A DNA stretch of 64,000 nucleotides from Janthinobacterium rivuli (GCF_029690045.1 NZ_CP121464.1:4836001-4900000), one strand, 5' to 3'. Shown: positions 26,109-37,966, counted from the stretch's first letter. Program-made: numbers and translations. Notes: generated by a model from the letters alone, not told the origin.

Positions 26109-26819
26109 TCAGATCGCGCGGCGGACCATCAATTCCTTGATCTTGCCGATCGCCTTGTTCGGGTTCAACCCTTTCGGGCAGACGTCGACGCAGTTCATGA
26201 TCGAATGGCAGCGGAACAGGCGGTACGGGTCTTCCAGGTTGTCCAGACGCGCGCCGGTGGCTTCGTCGCGCGAATCGGCGATGAAGCGGTAGGCTTGCAG
26301 CAGGCCAGCCGGGCCGACGAATTTGTCCGGATTCCACCAGAACGACGGGCACGACGTGGAGCAGCATGCGCACAGGATGCACTCGTACAGGCCATCGAGT
26401 TCTTCGCGCTGTTCCGGCGACTGCAGGCGTTCTTTTTCAGGCGGGATCGAATCGTTGATCAGGAAAGGCTTGATCGAATCGTATTGCTTGAAAAATTGCG
26501 TCATGTCGACGATCAGGTCGCGGATGACTGGCAAGCCTGGCAACGGACGCAGCACGATAGGCTCCGACAGTTCGTTCAGGTTGGTGGTGCATGCCAGGCC
26601 GTTCTTGCCGTTGATGTTCATCGCGTCCGAACCGCACACGCCTTCGCGGCACGAGCGGCGCAGGGCCAGCGAGTCATCGACGTCCGCCTTGATGCGCTGC
26701 AGTGCGTCGAGCAGCATCTTGTCGGTGTCTTTCAGTTCGACCGTCAGGTCTTGCATGTACGGCTTGGCATCCTGGTCAGGATCGTAGCGGTAGATTTTGA
26801 ATTTAAGAGTGCGTGCCAT
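26109..26819 (-). CDS. sdhB: Succinate dehydrogenase iron-sulfur subunit
   Basis: Passes electrons from SdhA FAD to quinone through three Fe-S clusters. The 236-residue product has the [2Fe-2S] ligands (CREGVCGSDAMN and GLACTT) and two ferredoxin-like motifs (CILCACCSTSCP and CHSIMNCVDVCP). All cluster cysteines are present. It follows sdhA after 9 bases. Confidence 0.97.
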   Translation of the reverse strand: MARTLKFKIYRYDPDQDAKPYMQDLTVELKDTDKMLLDALQRIKADVDDSLALRRSCREGVCGSDAMNINGKNGLACTTNLNELSEPIVLRPLPGLPVIRDLIVDMTQFFKQYDSIKPFLINDSIPPEKERLQSPEQREELDGLYECILCACCSTSCPSFWWNPDKFVGPAGLLQAYRFIADSRDEATGARLDNLEDPYRLFRCHSIMNCVDVCPKGLNPNKAIGKIKELMVRRAI

Positions 26820-26828
26820 GGTATAGCC

Positions 26829-28610
26829 TTAGAAAGTACGTGGTTTCGGTTTGAAGGTATCAACCGTCAGCGGCTTGGTCACGACTGGCTTGTATTCCAG
26901 TCGGTTGCCTTCCGAATACCACAGAGTGTGCTTCATCCAGTTGTCGTCGTCACGTTGCGGATGGTCATCCTGGGCGTGGGCGCCGCGCGATTCCTTGCGC
27001 GCTGCCGCCGAAACGATGGTCGCTTTCGCCGTTTCGATCAGGTTGTCCAGCTCCAGCGCTTCCACGCGGGCCGTGTTGAAGACCATCGATTTATCCTTGA
27101 AGGAGACGTGCTTGCGGCGCTCGTCGAGCTTCATGATTTCTTCGACGCCCTTGTTCAGCATCTCGTCGGTACGGAACACGCCGCAGTACTTCTGCATCGT
27201 TGCGCGGATGTCGTTCGCCACGCCCTGCACGGTTTCCGTGCCGGTCGAGTTTTCCAGGCGCGCCAGGCGGCCCATGGCAAATTCGGCGGCATCGGCTGGC
27301 AAAGGCTTGTTTTCCTTGGCTTTCAGGCCGCTGTTGACGATGTGGTTACCGGCCGCGCGGCCGAAGACCACCAGGTCGAGCAGCGAGTTCGTGCCCAGGC
27401 GGTTGGCGCCGTGCACGGACACGCAGGCGCATTCGCCGATCGCGTACAGACCGTTGACAACCTTGGCCGAATTATCCGGACCGGTCGGGGTGACGACCTG
27501 GCCATGGATGTTCGTCGGGATGCCGCCCATCTGGTAGTGAATCGTCGGCACGACAGGAATCGGTTCCTTGGTGGCGTCGACGTTGGCGAACTTGTGGCCG
27601 ATTTCCAGAATCGACGGCAAGCGCTTGGCGATGGTGTCGGCGCCGATATGGCGCAGGTCCAGCATCACGTGATCCTTGTTAGGACCGCAGCCGCGGCCTT
27701 CCTTGATTTCCTGGTCCATCGAACGCGAGACGAAGTCGCGCGGCGCCAGATCCTTCAAGGTCGGCGCATAGCGCTCCATGAAGCGTTCGCCTTCGCTATT
27801 GATCAGGATGCCGCCTTCGCCGCGCACGCCTTCGGTGATCAATACGCCCGCACCGGCCACGCCGGTCGGGTGGAACTGCCAGAATTCCATGTCTTGCAGC
27901 GGCAGGCCGGCGCGTGCCGCCATGCCCATGCCGTCGCCCGTGTTGATGAAGGCATTCGTCGATGCGGCGAAGATGCGGCCTGCGCCGCCCGTTGCCATGA
28001 CCGTCGTTTTTGCTTCCAGGATCATGCATTCGCCGGTTTCCATTTCCAGCGCGACCACACCGATCACGTCGCCTTCGGCGTCACGGATCAGGTCAAGCGC
28101 CATCCATTCGACGAAGAAATGCGTGCGGGCGCGAACGTTGCGCTGGTACAGGGTGTGCAACAGAGCGTGACCGGTACGGTCGGCTGCCGCGCAAGCGCGC
28201 TGCACCGGCTTTTCGCCGAAGTGGGCCGTGTGGCCGCCGAATGGACGCTGATAGATGGTGCCGTCAGGGTTGCGGTCGAATGGCATGCCGAAGTGTTCCA
28301 GTTCGTACACGACCTTCGGTGCTTCGCGGCACATGAATTCGATGGCATCCTGGTCGCCCAGATAGTCGCCACCCTTGACGGTGTCGAACATGTGCCAGAA
28401 CCAGTTGTCTTCGGCCATGTTGCCGAGCGACGCGCCGATACCGCCCTGCGCCGCCACGGTGTGCGAGCGGGTCGGGAAAACTTTCGACAAAACAGCGACG
28501 TTCAGACCGGCTTCAGCCAGTTGCAACGACGCGCGCATGCCGGAACCGCCGGCGCCAACGATGACCGCATCAAAGCGGCGGGTAGGGATTGCAGATTTAT
28601 ATGCTGCCAC
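26829..28610 (-). CDS. sdhA: Succinate dehydrogenase flavoprotein subunit
   Basis: Oxidises succinate to fumarate with covalently bound FAD. The 593-residue product has the dinucleotide fold ([23 protein letters not shown]), the FAD-linking His in [16 protein letters not shown] and substrate-site [10 protein letters not shown] placed the start at the GTG at 28608-28610 because GGAGTG lies 7 bases upstream; a longer in-frame extension would run into sdhD and lacks family similarity. The start follows the sdhD stop almost directly, so expression is coupled. Confidence 0.96.
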   Translation of the reverse strand: MAAYKSAIPTRRFDAVIVGAGGSGMRASLQLAEAGLNVAVLSKVFPTRSHTVAAQGGIGASLGNMAEDNWFWHMFDTVKGGDYLGDQDAIEFMCREAPKVVYELEHFGMPFDRNPDGTIYQRPFGGHTAHFGEKPVQRACAAADRTGHALLHTLYQRNVRARTHFFVEWMALDLIRDAEGDVIGVVALEMETGECMILEAKTTVMATGGAGRIFAASTNAFINTGDGMGMAARAGLPLQDMEFWQFHPTGVAGAGVLITEGVRGEGGILINSEGERFMERYAPTLKDLAPRDFVSRSMDQEIKEGRGCGPNKDHVMLDLRHIGADTIAKRLPSILEIGHKFANVDATKEPIPVVPTIHYQMGGIPTNIHGQVVTPTGPDNSAKVVNGLYAIGECACVSVHGANRLGTNSLLDLVVFGRAAGNHIVNSGLKAKENKPLPADAAEFAMGRLARLENSTGTETVQGVANDIRATMQKYCGVFRTDEMLNKGVEEIMKLDERRKHVSFKDKSMVFNTARVEALELDNLIETAKATIVSAAARKESRGAHAQDDHPQRDDDNWMKHTLWYSEGNRLEYKPVVTKPLTVDTFKPKPRTF

Positions 28611-28612
28611 GA

Positions 28613-28978
28613 TTACACACTCCAGAGTATCTGTACCGTCCAGCCGGCACAAGCGATCAACCACAGCATGGTGGCAATTTGCAGGGTCAGACGGAGGCCA
28701 GCGCTTTTCACGTAGTCCATCCAGATGTCGCGTACGCCGACCCATGCGTGGTAGAACAGGGCGACGAAGGTCACCAGGCTGAACAATTTAAACCACTGCT
28801 GTGCGAACAGACCAGCCCAGCCTTCATAGCTGAAGTTGCTGCCGGTCAGGAAAGAAATAAGCAGGATGGCCACATAGGCCACCATGACGATGGCGGTAAC
28901 GCGTTGCGCCAGCCAATCGCGCAAGCCGTAATGGGCACCGACGACGAGGCGTTTCGGTCCGATATTATTGTCTGCCAT
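28613..28978 (-). CDS. sdhD: Succinate dehydrogenase membrane anchor subunit
   Basis: Small inner-membrane subunit that with SdhC binds haem b and quinone. The 121-residue product has three hydrophobic helices (about 26-48, 58-82, 95-118) and [16 protein letters not shown] carrying the haem-ligand-type His and the family Asp/Tyr. It starts 2 bases after sdhC. Confidence 0.93.
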   Translation of the reverse strand: MADNNIGPKRLVVGAHYGLRDWLAQRVTAIVMVAYVAILLISFLTGSNFSYEGWAGLFAQQWFKLFSLVTFVALFYHAWVGVRDIWMDYVKSAGLRLTLQIATMLWLIACAGWTVQILWSV

Positions 28979-28980
28979 GT

Positions 28981-29403
28981 TTAAAATACTCCAAACAGTT
29001 TCAAAGCGACCAGAGCCGTCAACACCAGGCTCACGACCAGCACGGACGAGGCGGTCTTGCGTGCCGAATCTTTTTCGATGGCAACGTGCACGTCCATGAA
29101 CAGGTGACGGATACCGGCGCAGAAGTGGTGCAGGAAGGCCCAGACCAGACCCAGGGTGATCAGCTTGACGAACCAGTGCGAGGCGATGCCCTGGAAGTAG
29201 GCGTAGGACATTTCGGAACGCAGGCTCAGTTCCAGCATGTACAGTATGCATGGCAGCAAGGCGAAAATGATGAAACCGCTGATGCGATGCAGGATCGAGA
29301 CGATGGCGCCGACAGCCATGCGGTAGTTCGACAATTCGGTAACATGAATGTTACGGAATTGCGGCCGTTCTTTTTTTGGTACTTCTCTTACGGCTTCAGA
29401 CAT
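28981..29403 (-). CDS. sdhC: Succinate dehydrogenase cytochrome b556 subunit
   Basis: First gene of sdhCDAB. The 140-residue product has RPQFRNIHVTELSNYRM, the LHRISGF motif after helix 1, and HHFCAGIRHLFMD with the haem-ligand His. Three membrane helices are visible. GGGGAGG precedes the ATG at 29401-29403. The upstream 306-bp gap separates it from the GntR-type regulator. Confidence 0.94.
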   Translation of the reverse strand: MSEAVREVPKKERPQFRNIHVTELSNYRMAVGAIVSILHRISGFIIFALLPCILYMLELSLRSEMSYAYFQGIASHWFVKLITLGLVWAFLHHFCAGIRHLFMDVHVAIEKDSARKTASSVLVVSLVLTALVALKLFGVF

Positions 29404-29546
29404 AACAAAAACCTCCCCTTTGAATTTCAACTAAATATTGAAGCCGCGATTTTCGCCGATTTTCGCAACCCATACCAATATCTATTGTTACATATAACCA
29501 AAATGGTTTTTTACTACAAAATACCGCGCTACTTTCCGTAGTTCAC

Positions 29547-29559
29547 GTAATTTAATTAC
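29547..29559. promoter_or_regulatory. Candidate HexR-like operator upstream of sdhC
   Basis: GTAAT-TTA-ATTAC is a perfect 5-3-5 palindrome. Read on the minus strand with one flanking base it is TGTAATTAAATTACG, one base away from the TGTAATTAAATTACA operator of the central-carbon regulator HexR in gammaproteobacteria. It is 144 bases upstream of sdhC. That HexR acts here is inference. Confidence 0.45.
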
Positions 29560-29570
29560 AGAATCGCCGG

Positions 29571-29596
29571 CAAAACACGGCCCGCCGGGGCGGGCC
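29571..29596 (-). terminator. Terminator of the GntR-type regulator gene
   Basis: GGCCCGCC-GG-GGCGGGCC forms an 8-bp stem with a short loop 113 bases past the gntR-type stop. On the minus strand it is followed by GTGTTTTG, a partial T-run. Confidence 0.55.
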
Positions 29597-29709
29597 ATGC
29601 TGTCGCTGCGCTTTCCGTTGTCTCCGTTGCCCGCCTTGCGGCAGGCATCTTGCAAGCGATGCACTTCAGCCTTGCTGCTTGTCCGGACGCCCGCAGGCAC
29701 CCCGCCGCT

Positions 29710-30603
29710 TCAGCTGAGTTCATTCTGATAATGATGGCGACTGGTCAGGTACAGGCCCCGGCGCAGTTCAACCGGCTTGTCGCCGTAGGTAAACGACACG
29801 CGCTCGGAACTGAGCAAGGGCGTGCCGAGGTCGATATTTAACAATTGCGCGGCGCCCGCGTCGGCGCACACGGCGCGGATCTGTTCGGACGCGCGTATCA
29901 TGCGCGTGCCAAATTCCGTTTCGAACAGGCCGTACATGGGGCCCTTGTATTCCACTAGGCGCTCGGCCGTCAGGCCCTTGAAGATCAGGCCAGGCAGCCA
30001 CAGCTCTTCGACGATGGTCGGCACGCCGTCGAAATACTGCACGCGCTTGATGAAAATGACGGCGTCGCCGGATTTCAGGTCCATCAGGCGCGCCACATCG
30101 GCTGGCGCGCGCACGCGCTTGACTTCGATAAACTTGCTTTCGGGATAATGCGGTACGCCTTCGTCCGGCACCAGGCGCAGGAAGCGGAAATGCGCGCGTG
30201 CCTCATGGTGGGTGGAAACGAAGGTACCCTTGCCCTGGCGGCGCATGACGAGATTCTCGGCGGCCAGTTCATCGATGGCCTTGCGCACCGTGCCCTGGCT
30301 GACCTTGAAGCGCCCTGCCAGCTCGACTTCGCTGGGAATCAGCTCGCCCGGCTTCCATTCGCCCGACTGCAGGCTCTGCGTGATGAGCGCCTTGATCTGC
30401 TGGTACAGGGGACTGAAGGTGGGCGAGGCAGTTGCGGCAGGCGCGGCCACGGCGGTGGAGGCAGTGGTATTGAGGCTGGCGACAGGGGTGGCGGCGGGGC
30501 TGCCGGCTGCGGCAACGGGCGTGGCCGGGGTGCCCGCGGTCGGACTGACCGCCCCGCTTGCAGCAGTGGCATTGTTGGTCAGATTGGACGAGGCGGAATT
30601 CAT
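29710..30603 (-). CDS. GntR-family (HutC-type) transcriptional regulator
   Basis: A 297-residue regulator. Residues 1-60 are Ala/Thr/Pro-rich and disordered; then a GntR winged helix (YQQIKALITQSLQSGEWKPGELIPSE, TVRKAIDELAAENLVMRRQGKGTFV, about 64-130) and a UTRA ligand-binding domain (to the end, RRGLYLTSRHHYQ). It sits upstream of sdhCDAB on the same strand and divergent from mdh. A perfect palindrome at 30661-30676 between it and mdh is a good candidate for its operator, suggesting autoregulation and control of mdh. The effector is unknown; a TCA or related acid is the natural guess. Confidence 0.88.
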   Translation of the reverse strand: MNSASSNLTNNATAASGAVSPTAGTPATPVAAAGSPAATPVASLNTTASTAVAAPAATASPTFSPLYQQIKALITQSLQSGEWKPGELIPSEVELAGRFKVSQGTVRKAIDELAAENLVMRRQGKGTFVSTHHEARAHFRFLRLVPDEGVPHYPESKFIEVKRVRAPADVARLMDLKSGDAVIFIKRVQYFDGVPTIVEELWLPGLIFKGLTAERLVEYKGPMYGLFETEFGTRMIRASEQIRAVCADAGAAQLLNIDLGTPLLSSERVSFTYGDKPVELRRGLYLTSRHHYQNELS

Positions 30604-30908
30604 AGTCCGACATTTCAACACAAATCACTGCCCGCGTCCAGTAAAAGACTCGTAGTTATCTGTCTTATATAAGACATAAGATATGATTGACAGATAGGGA
30701 TCGGAGGCCTAAACTGCCCTCGATAAAACTTGTGAGCCAGCGTTTTATGTTGTTGGCCAGCCACTCTGGCCTCGTGCAGCACAAGCGTGACGGCAGCGTA
30801 CACCAGCATTTCGGTGGCGCGGGCCGGTTTTGGTATCATTATAGTTTTTCCGGATAAGCGTAAGCCCAGCTTCAAGCCCGTTTTCTTTCCCATTTTTGGA
30901 GATTCATC
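30604..30908. other. 305-bp divergent promoter region, gntR-type gene and mdh
   Basis: No gene. It holds the palindrome at 30661-30676, a TTGACA (30687-30692) with TAAACT 17 bases downstream as a possible plus-strand promoter, and the mdh ribosome-binding site (GGAG near 30898). The mdh leader would be about 190 bases long if that promoter is used. Confidence 0.55.
30661..30676. promoter_or_regulatory. Perfect 16-bp palindrome, candidate GntR-type operator
   Basis: TGTCTTAT-ATAAGACA reads identically on both strands. It is between the divergent GntR-type gene and mdh, and overlaps a TATAAG -10-like box facing the regulator gene. Its AT-rich centre is typical of GntR-family operators. Regulator assignment is by position only. 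Confidence 0.6.
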
Positions 30909-31898
30909 ATGGCTAAAACCCCAATGCGTGTTGCAGTGACCGGCGCCGCCGGCCAGATCGGCTACGCCCTGTTGTTCCGCATCGCCAATGGCGACATGCT
31001 CGGCAAAGACCAGCCTGTCATCTTGCAACTGCTTGAAATCCCGGACGAAAAAGCCCAGAAGGCGCTCAAGGGCGTGATGATGGAAATCGACGACTGCGCC
31101 TTCCCGCTGCTGACGGAAATGACCGCCCACTCCGATCCGCTGACCGCATTCAAGGATGTCGACGTGGCCGTCCTGGTTGGCGCGCGTCCACGCGGCCCAG
31201 GCATGGAACGCAAGGACCTGCTGGAAGCGAACGCCCAGATCTTCACGGTGCAAGGCAAGGCGCTCGACGCCGTCGCTTCGCGCAATGTCAAAGTCCTGGT
31301 GGTCGGCAACCCTGCCAACACCAACGCCTACATCGCCATGAAATCGGCGCCATCGCTGCCAGCGAAAAACTTCACCGCCATGCTGCGCCTGGACCACAAC
31401 CGCGCGCTGTCGCAAGTCGCTGCCAAGACCGGCACCGCCGTCAAGGATATCGAGAAGCTGACCGTGTGGGGCAACCACTCGCCAACGATGTACGCCGACT
31501 ACCGCTTCGCCACCGTCAACGGCAAGGCTGTGAAAGACCTGATCAACGACCAGGAATGGAACGCCAACACCTTCCTGCCGACCGTCGGCAAGCGCGGCGC
31601 GGCCATCATCGAAGCGCGCGGCCTGTCGTCGGCAGCGTCGGCAGCGAACGCCGCCATCGACCACATCCATGACTGGATGCTGGGCACGGCTGGCAAGTGG
31701 ACCACCATGGGCGTTCCTTCGGATGGCTCGTATGGCATTCCTGAAGGCACCGTGTTCGGTTTCCCGGTCACCACCGACAACGGTGAGTACACCATCGTTC
31801 AAGGTCTGGAAATCGATGCATTCTCGCAAGAGCGCATCAACCTGACCCTGAAAGAACTGACCGAAGAGCGCGAAGGCGTGAAACACCTGCTGGCCTAA
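30909..31898 (+). CDS. mdh: Malate dehydrogenase
   Basis: NAD-dependent oxidation of malate to oxaloacetate in the TCA cycle. The 329-residue product has the nucleotide-binding [16 protein letters not shown], the substrate loop [25 protein letters not shown] and the catalytic-His segment [10 protein letters not shown]. It has the extended length of the MDH-II type found in betaproteobacteria. GGAG precedes the ATG. It is divergent from the GntR-type gene. Confidence 0.97.
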   Translation: MAKTPMRVAVTGAAGQIGYALLFRIANGDMLGKDQPVILQLLEIPDEKAQKALKGVMMEIDDCAFPLLTEMTAHSDPLTAFKDVDVAVLVGARPRGPGMERKDLLEANAQIFTVQGKALDAVASRNVKVLVVGNPANTNAYIAMKSAPSLPAKNFTAMLRLDHNRALSQVAAKTGTAVKDIEKLTVWGNHSPTMYADYRFATVNGKAVKDLINDQEWNANTFLPTVGKRGAAIIEARGLSSAASAANAAIDHIHDWMLGTAGKWTTMGVPSDGSYGIPEGTVFGFPVTTDNGEYTIVQGLEIDAFSQERINLTLKELTEEREGVKHLLA

Positions 31899-31941
31899 GT
31901 CCAGTTTTGGCGGCGCGGCAATGCGCCGCCCGCCAAAGAAG

Positions 31942-31974
31942 GCCGCCCCGCGCATGTCGCGGTGCGGCTGTTTT
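31942..31974 (+). terminator. Terminator after mdh
   Basis: GCCGCCCCGCG and CGCGGTGCGGC pair around CATGT with one mismatch and are followed by TGTTTT. A second hairpin (GGCGGCGC and GCGCCGCC at 31909-31930) precedes it. The stem starts 43 bases after the mdh stop codon, so the CitE-like gene may have its own promoter. Confidence 0.6.
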
Positions 31975-32009
31975 ATCAAGTAGTTTTTACCTGCAGAAAT
32001 GCCTTAAGC

Positions 32010-33008
32010 ATGCACCCTTCCGAGGTTTTATTCCAAGGCAAACGCCAGCCGCTGTTGCTCGCCGCTTGCGACCACTACGCCGGCTCTGAAAAGCTGATGC
32101 GTAAATCGATTGCTTTGCAACAAGAGCTTGGCCCCCTGTTCGACATCACGTTCGACTGCGAAGACGGCGCCAGCGCCGGCAATGAAGAAGCCCACGCCCT
32201 GATGATCGCCGGCCTGCTGGCCAGCGACGACAACCAGTTCAACCGTATCGGCGTGCGCGTGCACGACGTCGACAGCCCGTTTTTCGCGCGCGACGTGGAA
32301 ATCATCTGCAGTGCCGCCTCCCGCCTGGCCTACATCGCCGTGCCCAAGGTGGCAGGCGTGCAGGATGCCATGCTGGCCATCGACCTGATCAACCTGCACG
32401 CGCGCCGCGCCGGCCGCGACAACCTGCCCGTGCACATCCTGATCGAGACGCATGGCGCGCTGCGCGACGCCTACGCGATCGCCGCCCTGCCCCAGGTCGA
32501 ATGCCTGTCCTTCGGCATCATGGATTTCGTTTCGGCCCACTACGGCGCCATTCCCGCCGCCGCCATGCGCACGCCGGGCCAGTTCACGCACCCGCTGGTG
32601 GTGCGCGCCAAGCTGGAAGTGGCGGCCGCCTGCCATGCGCACGGCAAGGTGCCGTCGCATAACGTGACGACGGACGTGCGCGATTCGGCCGTGGTGGCGA
32701 ATGACGCCCAGCGCGCGACAGCCGAGTTCGGCTACACGCGCATGTGGAGCATCCACCCGGACCAGATCAAGCCCATCATCAAGGCCTTCACGCCGCGCCT
32801 GTCCGAAGTCAACGAGGCCAGCAACATCCTGAATGAGGCGCTGCGCGCCAACTGGGGACCGATTGCGCAAAATGGCCGCTTGCACGACCGCGCCAGCTAC
32901 CGATATTATTGGACCGTTTTGCAACGCGCCAAACTGGCAGGCCTCGGCCTGCCCGAGGCGGCCGCTGCATTACTCAACACCCCCTCTTCCAGCACCACTG
33001 AAAACTGA
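32010..33008 (+). CDS. HpcH/HpaI aldolase / CitE-like CoA-ester lyase
   Basis: A 332-residue TIM-barrel lyase related to citrate lyase beta (CitE), malyl-CoA lyase and related C-C lyases acting on CoA esters. Visible motifs are the metal-binding Glu/Asp block FDITFDCEDGAS, HILIETHGALRD and the late MWSIHPDQIKPI. The exact substrate cannot be told from this; possibilities include malyl-CoA/citramalyl-CoA. Its place right after mdh and before acnA suggests a link to C4/C2 acid metabolism. The start is the ATG 32010; a longer frame upstream has no clear initiation site. Confidence 0.85.
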   Translation: MHPSEVLFQGKRQPLLLAACDHYAGSEKLMRKSIALQQELGPLFDITFDCEDGASAGNEEAHALMIAGLLASDDNQFNRIGVRVHDVDSPFFARDVEIICSAASRLAYIAVPKVAGVQDAMLAIDLINLHARRAGRDNLPVHILIETHGALRDAYAIAALPQVECLSFGIMDFVSAHYGAIPAAAMRTPGQFTHPLVVRAKLEVAAACHAHGKVPSHNVTTDVRDSAVVANDAQRATAEFGYTRMWSIHPDQIKPIIKAFTPRLSEVNEASNILNEALRANWGPIAQNGRLHDRASYRYYWTVLQRAKLAGLGLPEAAAALLNTPSSSTTEN

Positions 33009-33021
33009 CAGGAATTACACG

Positions 33022-33576
33022 ATGTCCCTCTCCAAATTAGCCATTGCCTGCAGCGTCGCGCTGGGCGCCATGACCCTCACGCTGGCGCCAGCCAGCTTCG
33101 CCGCCACGGCAGAGGCAAACCCCAAGGCAGTGAAGGCTGCCAAAGCCAAGCCAAAGGCCAAGACCACCAAAGCCAAGGCAGCCGCCAAGGAAGCCCATCC
33201 GCTCGCCATGTCAGTCGCCGACAAGGAAGAATCCGACGAACCGGACACCGCAGGCTCGGCTTCCACCGATTTCAATTGCGAACTTGGCAATAAAATTACC
33301 ATCTACACCAATGCGACTGACGACAAACACATCGCCCTGCGCTGGAAGAAGCGCCTGCACCGCCTGAGCCGCGTTGGCACCACCACCGGCGCCAACCGCT
33401 TCGAGAACCGTCTGTACGGTCTCGTCTGGATCGGCATCCCGGCCAAAGGCATGCTGCTCGATTCCAAGCAGGGCCGCCAGCTGGCCAATGAATGCAAGGA
33501 TGCGGAGCAAGCCAAGCCGGCGGCAGTGGTGGAAGCCGCGCCATCGCTGGGCGTGCTGCCGGCGACCGGCGGCTGA
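33022..33576 (+). CDS. Secreted protein with MliC-like lysozyme-inhibitor domain
   Basis: A 184-residue periplasmic protein. It has a Sec signal (1-27, cleavage after ASFA), a Lys/Ala-rich linker (about 33-60, KAAKAKPKAKTTKAKAAAK), an acidic stretch and a domain from about 83 to 160. The domain begins FNCELGNKITIYTNA, has TTTGANRFENRLYGLVWIG and ends with a second Cys (NECKDA), which resembles the two-Cys MliC/PliC fold inhibiting c-type lysozyme. The match is by pattern only; MliC would normally carry SxSGxxY. AGGA precedes the ATG. It starts 13 bases after the CitE-like gene. Confidence 0.55.
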   Translation: MSLSKLAIACSVALGAMTLTLAPASFAATAEANPKAVKAAKAKPKAKTTKAKAAAKEAHPLAMSVADKEESDEPDTAGSASTDFNCELGNKITIYTNATDDKHIALRWKKRLHRLSRVGTTTGANRFENRLYGLVWIGIPAKGMLLDSKQGRQLANECKDAEQAKPAAVVEAAPSLGVLPATGG

Positions 33577-33664
33577 TGTGAGCAGCAAGGGCCTCTTCGG
33601 GGGCTCAGTCATGTTTTGTAATTTGAATAATCAATAAATAGACGATACCCAACAAGGAGAGGTC

Positions 33665-36385
<2,721 letters not shown>

Positions 36386-36410
36386 TCAGCCCAGCTGTGA
36401 TGCAAGATCA

Positions 36411-36440
36411 AAGCGCCGGTTTCGACCGGCGCTTTTTTTC
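36411..36440 (+). terminator. Rho-independent terminator after acnA
   Basis: AAGCGCCGGT, TTCG loop, ACCGGCGCTT and a run of seven T: a perfect 10-bp stem with the classic tetraloop, 25 bases after the acnA stop codon. Confidence 0.93.
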
Positions 36441-36598
36441 GTCCCTGCATCCCGTTCCGACTTGAAATTTCGACTATTGGCATGATCTAAGGACAGCTTA
36501 CGTATTGCGTGCGGCTGAATCCTCTACAATACGGTTATAAGGGTTTATCATTGTTTGACTGATCCATTTTTTTCACTTTCCGAGACTCTTATCCCGCT

Positions 36599-37852
36599 AT
36601 GCGTCGTCCTTCCAAAGATTCATCCCATAAACTGACTGCCGACAGCCAGCGCCTGGTCACCTTTGCCCAGGCGATCGTACAGGCAGCCAGCCGTCTCGAA
36701 GAGCGGTCCTGGGAACACAGCCTGGATACGCAGCTCCAGAAATTACTCAAAACCGGCCACCAGGACACCATCGACAACACCCTGGGCAGCCTGTTCAAGG
36801 ATGACTTGAACGCTTATGACGTGCTGATGGACTGCGTTGAAGCCGTCAGCGAATCGACCGTCGTCACGCATGAAGACGTGCGCTACGACGCCCTGCTCGT
36901 CGCCGTGCCCATCCTCGCGTGGACGCGCTTTTCCATCGCCTCCGGCCCCATGGCCGGCGACGCGCACAGCGTACTGTCGGCGCATTTCGCCGCCCACCTG
37001 CTGGCCGATGGCACGAAGATGGCCATGGCGCCAACGCTCTACTCGATCGACCAGTTGCCGCGCAGCCACGTCGAGACCTATGCCAAGACGCAGAAGCTGG
37101 CACTGGCCGCGCTGAAAGGCACGGCCGTCAAGCCGTCAGGCAAAGAGGCGGAAACGGCGCCCTTCCTGGCCGACACGCGCTACCTGCTGGTGGCCGTGGT
37201 GGCGCCAAGCGGCGCGCCGCTGTTCCGCTGGCAGACGCCTTCGAGCCAGCTCGACTTCATCGCCGAACGCAGCGCCGCTCTGGAACAATGGCGCACGCAG
37301 GCGACGCCGACGTTCGCCCGCCTGCTGCCCGGCTGCGGCCTGGAATTGCTGCTGCCGGAAGCGTATTACGTGGCCTGCCGCGAAGCGGACAAGCTGATAC
37401 GCCCCGTCTCCGTGCGCGCCGCCGTGCACTATCTGACGCATACCCTGGCCATCGAGCCGTCGGAATTGCGCGCCGTCATCGCCGGTTTTGGCGAGGAAGC
37501 GGCCGATGGCCAGGTCGATGAGTACCGCATCGCCTTCACCCTGCGCCAGGCGCCGGACGTCATCTACGGCATCGTCTGGCCTTTGTACGGCCAGGAAGAC
37601 GAGGATGGCACGCCGATCGAAGGCCTGATCCAGGTCGGCATCGCCGCGCTGGACAAGCAAAAGACGCCCGTCGATGAAATCATCGAGCACCTGAACGCGG
37701 CCGGCGTGACGCAGATCAAGCGCCACGCGGAACGCTTTGTCGGTGAATACTGCGACGATTGCGGCGCACCCCTGTTTGCCGATCCTGTCGGCGAGCTGGC
37801 GCATGCGGAAATGCCGGAAGATACGCCGCAAGGCACGGAACACTTCCATTAA
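36599..37852 (+). CDS. DUF2863 family protein
   Basis: A 417-residue protein of a family confined to Burkholderiales and relatives. It has a helical N-terminal half (DSQRLVTFAQAIVQAASRLEERSWE), a C-terminal domain, and a short Cys pair near the end (GEYCDDCGAPLF at about 380-391, a possible metal or rubredoxin-like knuckle). No signal peptide or transmembrane helix is evident. It is transcribed alone, between acnA and the CYTH gene, and its biochemical role is unknown. Confidence 0.87.
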   Translation: MRRPSKDSSHKLTADSQRLVTFAQAIVQAASRLEERSWEHSLDTQLQKLLKTGHQDTIDNTLGSLFKDDLNAYDVLMDCVEAVSESTVVTHEDVRYDALLVAVPILAWTRFSIASGPMAGDAHSVLSAHFAAHLLADGTKMAMAPTLYSIDQLPRSHVETYAKTQKLALAALKGTAVKPSGKEAETAPFLADTRYLLVAVVAPSGAPLFRWQTPSSQLDFIAERSAALEQWRTQATPTFARLLPGCGLELLLPEAYYVACREADKLIRPVSVRAAVHYLTHTLAIEPSELRAVIAGFGEEAADGQVDEYRIAFTLRQAPDVIYGIVWPLYGQEDEDGTPIEGLIQVGIAALDKQKTPVDEIIEHLNAAGVTQIKRHAERFVGEYCDDCGAPLFADPVGELAHAEMPEDTPQGTEHFH

Positions 37853-37860
37853 TGCAGGCT

Positions 37861-37892
37861 TGTCGGATTACGCGCTGCGCGCTAATCCGACA
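37861..37892. repeat. Perfect 32-bp palindrome, REP-like
   Basis: TGTCGGATTA and TAATCCGACA flank CGCGC-TG-CGCGC, giving a 10-bp outer stem plus a GCGC inner stem. It lies 8 bases past the DUF2863 stop. This type of TCGGATTA...TAATCCGA palindrome occurs dispersed in many proteobacterial genomes; copy number here is not visible. Confidence 0.6.
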
Positions 37893-37910
37893 ACACCACC
37901 AGCGCATGCA

Positions 37911-37941
37911 AAAAAAGGCGGAACCTCGGTTCCGCCTTTTT
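37911..37941. terminator. Bidirectional terminator between DUF2863 and CYTH genes
   Basis: An A-run, GGCGGAAC, CTCG loop, GTTCCGCC and a T-run: a perfect 8-bp stem with A/T tracts on each side, between convergent genes ending at 37852 and 37967. Confidence 0.9.
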
Positions 37942-37966
37942 CATTGCAACGTCATTTACAACACCA

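Larger units (their letters stand above)
29404..29709. other. 306-bp gap upstream of sdhC
   Basis: No gene. It holds the sdh promoter region (a TTGTAG and TTATAT pair, 16 bases apart on the minus strand, is the best match), the palindrome at 29547-29559 and the GntR-gene terminator at 29571-29596. The rest is AT-rich next to sdhC and shows nothing else I can identify. Confidence 0.6.
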
